Shown: positions 48,634-58,267, counted from the stretch's first letter. The stretch is 64,000 nt of DNA from an uncultured Ignavibacteria bacterium (GCA_937944105.1 CALDZP010000073.1:28635-92634); one strand, 5' to 3'. Translations and numbers: made by a program. The notes: generated by a model from the letters alone, not told the origin.

Positions 48634-51600
48634 ATGAAATATTTACCCGCCTTTTCAAAAATTTCAAAATCTTCTTCATACAATTCATCCAAATCTTACC
48701 GTAGATTAACAATTTTGAGTTTAATGTTCTTAATCATTCTTAATTCGGTTAAATCTCAAACACTGGTTCAAGTAATAGATTTACCCAGTAATAATTTTTT
48801 TAATTACGGTTATGGATTGGTGGCAAAGGATGGTTTACTTTGGATTTCAAGTTCTTATTCAACTGGTAACCTTGGGGCAAGATTATATGCTGTAGATACA
48901 CTCGGGTTAATAAGAGACAGTGTTATTTTTAGTAGCAGTCATCTTAATTCGAGTCAGGGTCTTACCACAGATGGTGATAATTTTTATTTTGTTCAGAGAT
49001 ATACTGCAAGATGTAGAATAATAAAAATTGCAAGGAATGGTCAGATACTTGATTCTTTAAGCTGGCCAACAGCTTCAAGCGTTTATTTAGGTGGACTTGG
49101 ATATGACGGACATATATGGGCTTCTGTATATTATCCAAATTCTGATGCAGCGCTTTATCGGATTGATAAGAATACAAGTCAGGTTTTAGATACAATACGA
49201 GTTTATGGTTTACAACCACAGGGAATTGCTGTAAAAGGTGATACAATCTTTTACGTAATGGATGGTTTTGATGGTGATGATGAACGAATTTACGCAGTTA
49301 ACCGCTTAACTAAAGATACTTTATTTTCATTTCATGTTCCTGAAAGTCCAGGAGTTAGGCAAAATCCAAGGGGACTCGCCTGGGATGGTCAATATCTTTA
49401 TCTACTTGCTGAACCAGTTGGAGCTTCATCTGGAAGAAAAATTTTTAAATATGCAATCGGTGGTGGAACTCCTGTAATCAATATACCAATAAAATTTTTC
49501 GACTTTGGAAGTATTGTTTTGGGTACTACCTCACAGGTAACAGCAACTATCTATAATCAAGGAACAGCTGATCTTATAATTGATAGTTTGAGATTTTTCT
49601 ATTCACAAAGTTTTTCGACTACATTAACTACTCCACAGGTAATTGAACCTGGAAATTATATTAATTTTCAGATTAACTTTTCTCCTACAGTTTATGGACC
49701 AGATAGTGCACATTTTTATATTTATCATAATGATCTTTCAAGAAGTGTGCAAATAATTAGATTGGTTGGTACAGGAATTTATGGCTCTGGGGTTATTAAT
49801 GTCCCATCAAATTATGATTTCGGAACAAAAAGATTAGGTAGCACCAATTTCTGGTACATGAGAATCGAAAATCAAAGTACGCAGCCCATTTACATAAGCT
49901 CATGGTCCACTTCAAAAAATGATTTTTATCTGGAAGAAAATATCTTTCCAACCACGCTTCCACCTCAAAGTTTTAAATATGTTCGTGTATGGTTTAAGCC
50001 TCAGTCAGCTGCATTAATAACAGATACTTTAAGAATTTTTAATAATTCTTCAAATGCTCCGGAAGCAAAAGTTTTTCTTTCGGGATTTAGTGAAATTCAA
50101 AATGTTCCTCTTGGTCAACCAATCTGGACTCATACAATTCCCAATCATCCAATTTCAAATACATTTAGAACTGTAAAAGGTCTTCGTGCAATTAACGATA
50201 TCACAGGTGATGGTAAAGCTGATGTAATTGTTTGCACTGAGAATTACTGGACTGTGGCACTCAATGGAAATTCTTCAGGTGGAAATGATACTTTATGGTC
50301 ATTCAATACTTACATTTCCAGTTCAAGTGCAGGTTCAATTGGTACATCAGGAGATTATTCATATCAAAAAGCTCTTTCTATCGCAAGTGATTTAAACGGC
50401 GATGGATTTAATGATGTTGTAATAGGTACAGGCGGTGGTAATGAAACTGTTTATGCAATTAATGGAAAAAGCGGTCAGATGCTCTGGAAATTTGGAACCG
50501 ATCATCCCGATAGTTTTGCTCTTGGAGATTTCACTGGAGTTGATGCAACAACAGATTTCAATGGAGATGGTGTACCTGATGTAATTGCCGCAGCAAGCGC
50601 AACACAAACTGGTGGTGTTGCAGGCAGAAGAACAGTTTATCTTTTCAATGGTCAAAATGGACAGATTATCTGGCAAAGATTTGTTGGCGGATTTACTCAC
50701 GCCGTAACTGCTATTTCAGACATTAATAATGATAATATTCCGGATGTTATTGCAACCGTCGGTGAGCCTGTTTATCAATTTCAAGCTTTAAGTGGAGCAA
50801 ATGGGAATCTTTTGTGGTCTCATCAGGTTGCATCAAATACTGGTGGAGCAAAAGAAGTTATTGTTTTTCCTGTTTCAGGGCAAAAACCGGATGTAATTGC
50901 TGGAGCATTTTGGGGCCCAATTTATCGATTAAAAGGGACTACAGGACTTCCACTCTGGACATACTCAACAGGAGGTGGCGCACCAACACAGATGAAAATC
51001 TTAAGAGATGTTAATGGAGACGGAATTAATGAGATAGTCGTTTCAATTCTGGCGGGTGGTGCAGCATGTATTGATGGTGCAACTGGAAATCAATTGTGGT
51101 TCAAGTCTACTGGAAATACAATGGGAGTTGATGTTATTCCAGACTTAAATGGAGATGGCTCTGATGATGTTGTGTTTGCTGTTCAAAATCAAGGAGCTTT
51201 AGTTGTAAATGGAAGCAATGGAAATGAAATTGTTTTATATTCATTTGGCGGATCAACACAAGCAAGAGAAGTTGCAGTTGTTCCTGATATGGATAATAGT
51301 GGATCTATGGAATTTTTAGTTGGTTCAAATCTTGGAAATGTTGCTTTAATTTCTGGAGGAATTATCGTTCAACCTGCTTCTGTTCAGGTCATTTCACCAA
51401 ATGGCGGTGAAATATGGTACTTAAACCAACAGAAGAAAATTAAATGGTCAAGTTCAAATGTAACAAATGTTAAAATTGAAATCTCAACCAATAATGGTGG
51501 AAGCTGGAATTTAATCGCAACTAATATTCCAGCACAAAATGGTGAATATTTATGGATAGTAAATATTACACCATCAGAGCAATGTAGATTAAAGATCTCT

Positions 51601-52755
51601 GCAGTAGAAAATCCAAATATTTTTGATTTAAGCGATGATATTTTCAGTATTCGAAGAGAGTTATGTGTGAACTTCAATGTCAATAAAAATTGGAATATCA
51701 TCTCTGTTCCTGTATTAAAAACTAATATGTCAAAAAGTGAACTTTTCCCTGGTGCAAGTTCATCCGCATACAGTTTTAATCAAGCAATTGGTTACTACAG
51801 AGCTGATACTTTAGTTAATTCAAAAGGATACTGGTTAAAATTCCCTGACTCTCATCAAATTTCAATTTGTGGTTTGCCAGTGGAGAGTAATCTCATTCAA
51901 GTTGATCAGGGTTGGAATTTAATCGGAGGATATGAAAAAGATGTTTTAATCTCATCGTTATCTACAAATCCACCAAACATAATTCAATCTTACTTTTTTG
52001 GATATAACAATGGATATTTTATTTCCGATACTCTAAATAAAGGTAAAGGTTATTGGATTAGAGTTACTCAACCAGGTCAAATTATTTTACCCAACAATAA
52101 TTATTTCAAAAGTAATCCAGAGCAAAAAGTAAAGTTTTTCGAAAATGCATGTGAAATATTAGTAAGTGATCAATCTAATTCTATAGCCACATTATATCTC
52201 ATAGAAGGAAAAGAAACAAATTATTTTGAATTACCACCCATACCACCTTCACAAATTTTTGATGTCAGATTTTCTTCAAATCGATTTGTTGAAGATGCCA
52301 ATCAAAAGAACAAAATTTTATTTCAATCTGTTAGCTATCCAATTAAAATAAAATCATCGAGATACTATTTATTAGTTGAAAGCGATGACGATCCAGAATT
52401 TTCAGAAATCTTAAGTCCCGAAAAAGAGTTAACAATAAATGACTCAAAAATTAAATCAGTCAAAATTTCCAGGTATTTAATTCCTGATAAAACAGAATTA
52501 TTCCAGAATTATCCTAATCCATTTAATCCATCAACAAGGATTCGATTCAATTTAAAAGATAAGTCGAAAGTAACTATAAAATTATTCGATTTACTTGGTA
52601 AAGAAATTATTACTTTAATGGATGAAGATAAGGCCCCTGGTGTTTATTACTTAGATATAGATGGTAGAGATTTAAATTTGTCCAGTGGAATTTATTTTTA
52701 TCAATTAAAAGCAGGAGACTATACATCCATAAGGAAAATGATTTATATGAAATAA
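48634..52755 (+). CDS. large multidomain T9SS surface protein with FG-GAP repeats
   Basis: A 1373-residue exported protein. A signal sequence with a long N region (hydrophobic part about 27-42) leads to a beta-propeller-like segment (45-275), one or two ASH/choice-of-anchor-D domains (about 280-490), an FG-GAP/PQQ-like propeller (505-900) with repeated DxNxDGxxDVV calcium motifs, a Ser/Thr-rich GPI-type beta domain (905-985, SPNGGEIWYLNQQKKIKWSSS), two repeats with NVNKNWNIISVPV / VDQGWNLIGGYE, and a type A sorting domain (FQNYPNPFNPSTRIRFNL). It should be a secreted adhesin or surface protein; no catalytic site is evident. Confidence 0.8.
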   Translation: MKYLPAFSKISKSSSYNSSKSYRRLTILSLMFLIILNSVKSQTLVQVIDLPSNNFFNYGYGLVAKDGLLWISSSYSTGNLGARLYAVDTLGLIRDSVIFSSSHLNSSQGLTTDGDNFYFVQRYTARCRIIKIARNGQILDSLSWPTASSVYLGGLGYDGHIWASVYYPNSDAALYRIDKNTSQVLDTIRVYGLQPQGIAVKGDTIFYVMDGFDGDDERIYAVNRLTKDTLFSFHVPESPGVRQNPRGLAWDGQYLYLLAEPVGASSGRKIFKYAIGGGTPVINIPIKFFDFGSIVLGTTSQVTATIYNQGTADLIIDSLRFFYSQSFSTTLTTPQVIEPGNYINFQINFSPTVYGPDSAHFYIYHNDLSRSVQIIRLVGTGIYGSGVINVPSNYDFGTKRLGSTNFWYMRIENQSTQPIYISSWSTSKNDFYLEENIFPTTLPPQSFKYVRVWFKPQSAALITDTLRIFNNSSNAPEAKVFLSGFSEIQNVPLGQPIWTHTIPNHPISNTFRTVKGLRAINDITGDGKADVIVCTENYWTVALNGNSSGGNDTLWSFNTYISSSSAGSIGTSGDYSYQKALSIASDLNGDGFNDVVIGTGGGNETVYAINGKSGQMLWKFGTDHPDSFALGDFTGVDATTDFNGDGVPDVIAAASATQTGGVAGRRTVYLFNGQNGQIIWQRFVGGFTHAVTAISDINNDNIPDVIATVGEPVYQFQALSGANGNLLWSHQVASNTGGAKEVIVFPVSGQKPDVIAGAFWGPIYRLKGTTGLPLWTYSTGGGAPTQMKILRDVNGDGINEIVVSILAGGAACIDGATGNQLWFKSTGNTMGVDVIPDLNGDGSDDVVFAVQNQGALVVNGSNGNEIVLYSFGGSTQAREVAVVPDMDNSGSMEFLVGSNLGNVALISGGIIVQPASVQVISPNGGEIWYLNQQKKIKWSSSNVTNVKIEISTNNGGSWNLIATNIPAQNGEYLWIVNITPSEQCRLKISAVENPNIFDLSDDIFSIRRELCVNFNVNKNWNIISVPVLKTNMSKSELFPGASSSAYSFNQAIGYYRADTLVNSKGYWLKFPDSHQISICGLPVESNLIQVDQGWNLIGGYEKDVLISSLSTNPPNIIQSYFFGYNNGYFISDTLNKGKGYWIRVTQPGQIILPNNNYFKSNPEQKVKFFENACEILVSDQSNSIATLYLIEGKETNYFELPPIPPSQIFDVRFSSNRFVEDANQKNKILFQSVSYPIKIKSSRYYLLVESDDDPEFSEILSPEKELTINDSKIKSVKISRYLIPDKTELFQNYPNPFNPSTRIRFNLKDKSKVTIKLFDLLGKEIITLMDEDKAPGVYYLDIDGRDLNLSSGIYFYQLKAGDYTSIRKMIYMK

Positions 52756-52912
52756 AAAGTCGTTTCTAATATTAATTGAAGAATTTCATTAGATATTAGA
52801 TAATTGTTTAAGAAATTCTTTAAGCTATGTATTTATTGTATAAAGCCTCACATTTAGCTTTGAAATTGTAAATGTTAGATAATTGATTTAATGCCAAAAA
52901 ATTTGATCATAT

Positions 52913-53167
52913 TTATATCTGGAGAATGTTTTCTCTTACAAAAGGTGTAACAAAAGTGTAATTTAATTGATGACGGACAGCCGATGTAATTTTATCATAT
53001 TTATATTCTTTTTCTTTTAGATTTGAAACTCCTTCTTCGGCATCTTTAAATTCTGAGTAAAGCTTATCTACTTAAGATTCAATCTCCTCGAGGGGGAAGC
53101 AAGTTCGTTAAAGTATTTAAAACACTTTTCTTCCTCTGGATTTAACTTTTTAGCAAATTTTTTCCAT
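52913..53167 (-). pseudogene. broken DUF47/PhoU-like gene
   Basis: Minus-strand translation in two frames gives WKKFAKKLNPEEEKCFKYF-NELAS and then VDKLYSEFKDAEEGVSNLKE...LNYTFVTPFVRENI. This matches the start of DUF47 (PhoU-like, Pit phosphate permease partner) proteins. The two parts are separated by a frame break in a run of five C residues and by an in-frame TAA, there is no start codon in the first frame, and the coding sequence stops after about 85 codons where the family continues to about 200. It is therefore a decayed remnant. Confidence 0.5.
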
Positions 53168-53395
53168 AGTTTATGCTACATTTCAACAAAACTTAATAAT
53201 AGAAAATAATCTGTAAAAAATCTTCAAGAAAATTAAAGATTTGTGGCTAATATCAAGCTAAATTCCTGGTTTTCCCATAATTCTTAAGGCAATGGAAAAA
53301 ATCATAAACTTTTACTCATATTAATAAAAAAGGGAGACCCCTTTAAATATTAAGTTCAAGGAAATTAAAAACCATCATTAAAATTGAGGTGAACC

Positions 53396-54328
53396 ATGCA
53401 AAACTCAATCCTTCAATCATTATTAAACAACATACAGATTTGTAATCCATTATATGCTAATAAAAAAATTACCTTTATACCAATAAAATCATATCAAATT
53501 CCAAAATTAAATTACATTTCCATAGAGCAAGCCCACAAAATGGATAAAGTTCATATAAAAGAACTTAATGAGGAGGGTGTTGTTCAAGAAATTTTTATAA
53601 TTAATAAAGCTGACCAATTTATTTTAATTCCGCAGGGGGAAACTCTCGTCGGAGCAAAACAAAATAGAATTGTTAATACTTCAATTTTACTTGAACCAAA
53701 TAGCGAATCCAAAATCCCGGTAAGTTGTATCGAATCGGGAAGATGGAGATACAGAAAACCTAATTTTGAACCATCAAATGAATATGCAACATATAAACTC
53801 AGGAAGCATGCATTAAAAACAGTTTCAAAAAATTTTGAATCACCAGGATTCAGGTCAGATCAAACAAGTATCTGGAATTTCATAGATAATGAGTTTAGAA
53901 AAGAAAATTTATATTCTGAAACTTCATCATATACAGAATTTATGACGCAAAAATTAGCGGATATTGATACACAAATCAACGAGGTAGATTTTCCCCCGGA
54001 CACAAATGGTTTTGTGACATATTTTGGTGAAAGGATTTTATCATTTGAATATTTTTCTAGACCAGATGTTTTCAAAGACAACAGTAAAAGATTAATCAAA
54101 GCAGTACTGGTTGATTCAATTGATTACGAAAAAATGACACGACCAGAAAATTTTGATTTTGAGACTAAAACAAAAGAAAAAATTATTGGGTTGTCAACAT
54201 TAAAACTCAAAAGTAAAAAGTCAATTGCAGCCGGGATTGATTTCAAAGCCATTGATGAAGAAAAGGATATTAATCTTAGTTTTATTTCATATGAAGAAGA
54301 GATTATTCATCTTGTCACTTACTTCTAG
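53396..54328 (+). CDS. ARPP-1 family protein
   Basis: A 310-residue soluble protein matching the ARPP-1 domain (named from its association with ADP-ribosylglycohydrolase and rhodanese-phosphatase genes). The diagnostic stretch is IPQGETLVGAKQNRIVNTS then IPVSCIESGRW at about residues 80-120. GAGG stands before the ATG. The function of the family is unknown, although comparative genomics has linked it to ADP-ribose related signalling. Neighbours give no further clue: a decayed gene upstream and a convergent cation exporter downstream. Confidence 0.78.
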   Translation: MQNSILQSLLNNIQICNPLYANKKITFIPIKSYQIPKLNYISIEQAHKMDKVHIKELNEEGVVQEIFIINKADQFILIPQGETLVGAKQNRIVNTSILLEPNSESKIPVSCIESGRWRYRKPNFEPSNEYATYKLRKHALKTVSKNFESPGFRSDQTSIWNFIDNEFRKENLYSETSSYTEFMTQKLADIDTQINEVDFPPDTNGFVTYFGERILSFEYFSRPDVFKDNSKRLIKAVLVDSIDYEKMTRPENFDFETKTKEKIIGLSTLKLKSKKSIAAGIDFKAIDEEKDINLSFISYEEEIIHLVTYF

Positions 54329-54443
54329 TTTATAGTTTGGAGAGTTTTAAGTAATTGATATTGAATGGGAAATATTTTTATTAAAATTTTAGAATTGTTT
54401 AAGCTCAGTATTTAATTGATAATTTAATTTGTCTGAGAGATTA

Positions 54444-55454
54444 TTAATTATCTACTTTTTCTATTACAAAATCTCTCAGACAATTTTCTTTTGTAAATTG
54501 AATTTGTGATTTAAAGTCTTCTCTCCTGATATGACAATTTTCTTTTGAACAATACGAACAATAGATTGGCTTGCATGGATCGAAGTGAATCATTGTTTGC
54601 AAATCACTGCCAATTTCTTTTCGTAATGAATCTGTTAGGTATCTTTGAATTGAATGTGATTCATCTATAGTATAGAATTCTGGAATAATAAGATGAAAAT
54701 CGACGAAATGAAAATTCCCAGCACTCCATGCTCTTAATTTATGTATTTCAATAAAATCATCTCTTCGAACCTTTTCTAAAGCAGGGATTATTTTATCAAT
54801 TAGCTCTTCATCTTTTTCTTGCATTAAACCTCGAAAAGATTGACGAACAAGTTTATAGCCTGTGAAAATAATGTTTATAGCCACCAGTATTGCAATGATA
54901 GGATCAAGTATTTTAAAGTCTGTTATCATTACAATAATTATCGAGATTAACACGGCAATAGATGTAACAGAATCGGTAAGAATATGTTTTCCATCAGCCT
55001 CAAGAATTAAAGATTTTGTCCGCCTTCCAATCCTTACTAAAAACAATCCAAGACCGAGATTAATAATTGAAGCGACAAAAATTAAATATGCTCCTATGTC
55101 GAGTTTTTTTAATTCAATACCAAAAATTAAATCTTCAATTGCAAAGAAGATGATTGAAGCAGCCGCAATTATAATTAAGCCACCTTCGAAACCAGCTGAA
55201 AAGTATTCAATTTTACCATGCCCATAAGGATGAGAATCATCAGGAGGACGCAAAGAAACCAATAAACTTATAAAAGCTATAAAAGTGGCAAAAATATGAA
55301 CAATGGATTCAATAGCGTCTGAGAGAATAGCCGAAGAACCTGTTACAATAAAAGCAAAAATTTTTAGAAAGAACATTAAAAAACCGACTATCAATGATAG
55401 ATATGCGGCGTTTTTCTTTTGTGAAATATTGGTTGTTAATGAATCTGCATTCAT
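54444..55454 (-). CDS. cation diffusion facilitator (CDF) exporter
   Basis: A 336-residue divalent metal exporter of the CDF family with six transmembrane helices (residues 15-200) and a cytoplasmic C-terminal domain. Motifs include LSDAIESIVH in helix 2, HPYGHGKIEYFSA after it, and DGKHILTDSVTS in helix 5. The C-terminal domain ends with a Cys/His cluster (C294, C299, C302, C307, H308), a feature I associate with one branch of bacterial CDF proteins. The transported metal (Zn, Fe, Mn or Co) cannot be fixed from sequence. Confidence 0.88.
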   Translation of the reverse strand: MNADSLTTNISQKKNAAYLSLIVGFLMFFLKIFAFIVTGSSAILSDAIESIVHIFATFIAFISLLVSLRPPDDSHPYGHGKIEYFSAGFEGGLIIIAAASIIFFAIEDLIFGIELKKLDIGAYLIFVASIINLGLGLFLVRIGRRTKSLILEADGKHILTDSVTSIAVLISIIIVMITDFKILDPIIAILVAINIIFTGYKLVRQSFRGLMQEKDEELIDKIIPALEKVRRDDFIEIHKLRAWSAGNFHFVDFHLIIPEFYTIDESHSIQRYLTDSLRKEIGSDLQTMIHFDPCKPIYCSYCSKENCHIRREDFKSQIQFTKENCLRDFVIEKVDN

Positions 55455-55500
55455 AGGTTTATCAAAGTTTAAATTTATGAAATTCTATTTATAATTTTTT

Positions 55501-56217
55501 TTAATAACCCGCACTAAAAGACCTTACCATCGCAAAGAATATAGGTTGAAATTTTTTAAATTCATTTTCATTCGGTGATGTGCATTTAATAACAAAATCA
55601 GCTTTAAATGAACCTGTTCGTATATAAATTGTTTGTGTTATCTGTTCATAAGTTTTTTGTGGCTTTGAAATGAAATACTGGACTTTATTATATATAAATG
55701 ATGAATCATATAAATACGGATTGAAAAGATTTTTATTTGTATTAACCTGAATCATAACAGATAATCTTTTATCGTAATTTGAATTTTCTCCTGGCATAAA
55801 AATAATACCATCGATTATATCCTTAACCTTATTATCAAAATAAATCCATCCCGCAGGGAATAAAATTGAAACATTTAAGGTGTTTTCTTGATAACGATTT
55901 ACAATATCTGTAGTATCAATCTCAAATCCAGCAAAAATAATTTTTTCTGGTTTTATTTGAATTGTATCATTTACGGAAGAACCTTTTACAGCAATTTGTG
56001 GTTTTGGTTGTTCAATTTCTTTAAGTTCAACGGCAAATTGTTTTATTTTTTTTATTTTGATTTTTGTAGTTCGATTTAAATCAAGTCCAAGCAAGACTTG
56101 AATAATAAATACTAAAATAAAATGGATTACAATTGAATAATAAATAGATTGTTTGAGACTCTTGAACCAATTTAGCTTCTGAATTTTTATCTTTTTCTGA
56201 AAATCAAAATTATTCAT
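55501..56217 (-). CDS. TonB-like membrane-anchored protein of unknown function
   Basis: A 238-residue protein with a cytoplasmic start, one transmembrane helix (about residues 27-46), a basic then Pro/Glu-containing linker (VELKEIEQPKPQIAVKG) and an exported domain of about 150 residues. The N-terminal half looks like a TonB energy transducer, but the C-terminal domain lacks the TonB pattern; its FPAGWIYFD and FVIKCTSPNENEFKKFQPIF parts recall PsbP/DcrB-like folds. No function can be assigned. It lies four bases after the sfsA gene. Confidence 0.55.
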   Translation of the reverse strand: MNNFDFQKKIKIQKLNWFKSLKQSIYYSIVIHFILVFIIQVLLGLDLNRTTKIKIKKIKQFAVELKEIEQPKPQIAVKGSSVNDTIQIKPEKIIFAGFEIDTTDIVNRYQENTLNVSILFPAGWIYFDNKVKDIIDGIIFMPGENSNYDKRLSVMIQVNTNKNLFNPYLYDSSFIYNKVQYFISKPQKTYEQITQTIYIRTGSFKADFVIKCTSPNENEFKKFQPIFFAMVRSFSAGY

Positions 56218-56221
56218 GAAC

Positions 56222-57394
56222 TTAAAGATTATATTTTTTAATTAACCTCTCCATACGAAAGTATAATATCAAATCAATAAATTTTTTCTGATGAATTGGA
56301 TTTTCCTTAAAATAAAACAAATGGGAAAAACAATTACAATCACTCGAACCAAAGTTGTTTATAGAGCCATCAGAAATTTTTTGGAGAGAAAGTGCAATTT
56401 CACACTCAAGTTTATCAACTCCACGAATTTCCAATGCTTTATAAATTTTAGTCTTATCTAAAAAATAATCAATATGCCAGTGAAATCTTTTGTTTTTTCT
56501 TTTATGTCTTTCTATTCTTTTTGAAAGATTTTGAAGTGCACTCCCAACATAACAGTAATAACCTTTATCAAATGTAATTAATCCAATATTACCAATCTCA
56601 ATTTTTTGTTTTTTTTCATTATATATGATCAATATGTATGTTCCTGAATCAAAAAGTTCATTTTCTAAAATATCAAATGGAATTTTAAGTTTTTTAATTT
56701 GAGATGGATAAAGAGTCAATCCATTATCCCAGTTCAAACCATAAACAATAATCCTCAATTTATCTTTTAGATTATAAAAATTTTGAGCAAACCTTAAATC
56801 GGTATGATACTCAGGTAAAAAATATTCTGCATCAAAGTTATGAACAAGCAAAAGAATTCCACCGTTCTGAAAATTATTTTTTAAGTCAACCAGTTCTTTT
56901 AAATGTTTTGTTCCTCTTTCAGAAACTGCATCAGGAAACATTGCAATCTTGTTATGAAATAGAGTGCAAGATTTAACTTCAAGAAAAAATTTTTCTCTAC
57001 CATTTGTTAGAAAAAAATCAATTCTACTATTATTAATTATCTTTTCTTTTGAAAGTATTCGATAATCTTTTAATTCTTCAATAAGACTATTCTTTATTAA
57101 CCACTCGGCAACAGAATTTGTTTTAATTGTATGTAGCAGTACAGGCTTTGCATCTTTATAGACCGCAGCAACAGTATATTTCAAAGTATTAAAAGAATTA
57201 TTCGCATATAAAAGAATTTTAGAATCTTTGAATAGCAATTCCCATAATCTTCCAGGATTTGGAAGATGAGCTAAAGTTTTTTTACCATTAACTTTACATT
57301 CTATTACAAATCTGTTAAGTCTTCTAAGGAAAAACCCCTCAATAAGTTTTTTATTTGTCAACCGAAAAATAATTTGTTTTTGGTTTTCTTTCAT
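56222..57394 (-). CDS. sfsA: SfsA nuclease fused to a DUF123 (GIY-YIG-like) domain
   Basis: A 390-residue fusion. Residues 1-235 are SfsA (RLNRFVIECKVNGKKTLAHLPNPGRL; nuclease core SRIDFFLTNGREKFFLEVKSC), a DNA/RNA nuclease family with a PD-(D/E)xK-like site. Residues about 243-385 are a DUF123 domain (GTYILIIYNEKKQKIEIG, GYYCYVGSALQNLSKRIERHKRK, HWHIDYFL), a GIY-YIG-like unit known mainly from archaea and from fusions to endonuclease III. Standard SfsA is about 235 residues, so the second domain is an addition. A role in nucleic-acid repair is inferred. Confidence 0.85.
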   Translation of the reverse strand: MKENQKQIIFRLTNKKLIEGFFLRRLNRFVIECKVNGKKTLAHLPNPGRLWELLFKDSKILLYANNSFNTLKYTVAAVYKDAKPVLLHTIKTNSVAEWLIKNSLIEELKDYRILSKEKIINNSRIDFFLTNGREKFFLEVKSCTLFHNKIAMFPDAVSERGTKHLKELVDLKNNFQNGGILLLVHNFDAEYFLPEYHTDLRFAQNFYNLKDKLRIIVYGLNWDNGLTLYPSQIKKLKIPFDILENELFDSGTYILIIYNEKKQKIEIGNIGLITFDKGYYCYVGSALQNLSKRIERHKRKNKRFHWHIDYFLDKTKIYKALEIRGVDKLECEIALSLQKISDGSINNFGSSDCNCFSHLFYFKENPIHQKKFIDLILYFRMERLIKKYNL

Positions 57395-57778
57395 AGATAC
57401 AAATTAAAATTTTTATCGATAACCGTCATCAGAAAATCTCTTAATGCTTCTATACTTTTTTAATTTTTTTTCAAGATTTAATCAATTTATAAAAATTTTT
57501 TTAACAAATGATTTGATGAGTGAAGAGAGTTTTAATTCATAATTGTCCGTATTTTATCAATAGTCGCATAGCAATCCTTCTTTCTTAGGCTATAAAGTGA
57601 GATTGAAATTTTGTTAGAACCGAAGCTATTCTTCAAGAAAGAATTGAAATACATTTATGTAAGATGTTGTTATAACCAGAAAAGATTGTTTCACTTCGGT
57701 AACAATTACTGGTATAAGAGAAACGGTTGCTCCCCTGATTTTTATTGAGACTCATAATGACTATTTCACTTAATCACT
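57395..57778. other. gene-free stretch with decayed repeat copies
   Basis: About 380 bases without an ORF. Short pieces such as TAGCAATCCTTCTTTC, AAGATTGTTTCAC and GAGACTCATAATGAC look like degenerate ends of the palindromic repeat that forms the array immediately to the right. Confidence 0.5.
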
Positions 57779-58137
57779 CATTACACGGGGTGAAACAACG
57801 AAGCAATCCTACTCAAAGAACGAAAAAGCAAACTAGAAATTGTTGATTTAACCACAAAAAATTCACTTCATTTTTATTGCAAAGATTGTAACACCTAGCC
57901 TGTCATTGCGAGTCCCGATCCAAATCGGGACGAAGCAATCCTTCTCAAATGAACGAAAAAGCAAACTAGAAATTGTTGATTTAACCACAAAAAATTCACC
58001 CCATTTTAATTGCAATGATTGTAATACTTAGCCCGTCATTGCGAGTCCCGATCCAAATCGGGACGAAGCAATCCTTCTCAAATGAACGAAAAAGCAAACT
58101 AGAAATTGTTGATTTAACCAAAAAAGATTCTTTGATC
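57779..58137. repeat. tandem array of palindromic repeats, period about 133
   Basis: Three direct copies of a 133-base unit, spaced 132 and 133 bases. Each contains an element framed by GTCATTGCGA and GAAGCAATCC followed by a conserved AT-rich tail (CTCAAATGAACGAAAAAGCA). In copies two (57902-57942) and three (58035-58075) the core of the element is the perfect hairpin GTCCCGATCCAAATCGGGAC; copy one is degenerate. No ORF lies inside. Copies agree almost perfectly in their tails, which indicates recent tandem duplication. Confidence 0.88.
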
Positions 58138-58267
58138 ATAATCGGGACTCAAAATGACTGATTAAAGAGAAAAGTTGGTGGGTCTAATTTATGTTGGTAA
58201 ATTTTAAATTTCATTCAGTCCGATTTAAAGAACAAATGGAGTCGTGTTTTAATAAAAGAAAAAGAGT

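Noticed and set aside
57779-58137. CRISPR array
   Set aside because: The unit is about 133 bases, the sequence between the palindromes is conserved rather than unique, and there are no cas genes. The same applies to 63526-64000.
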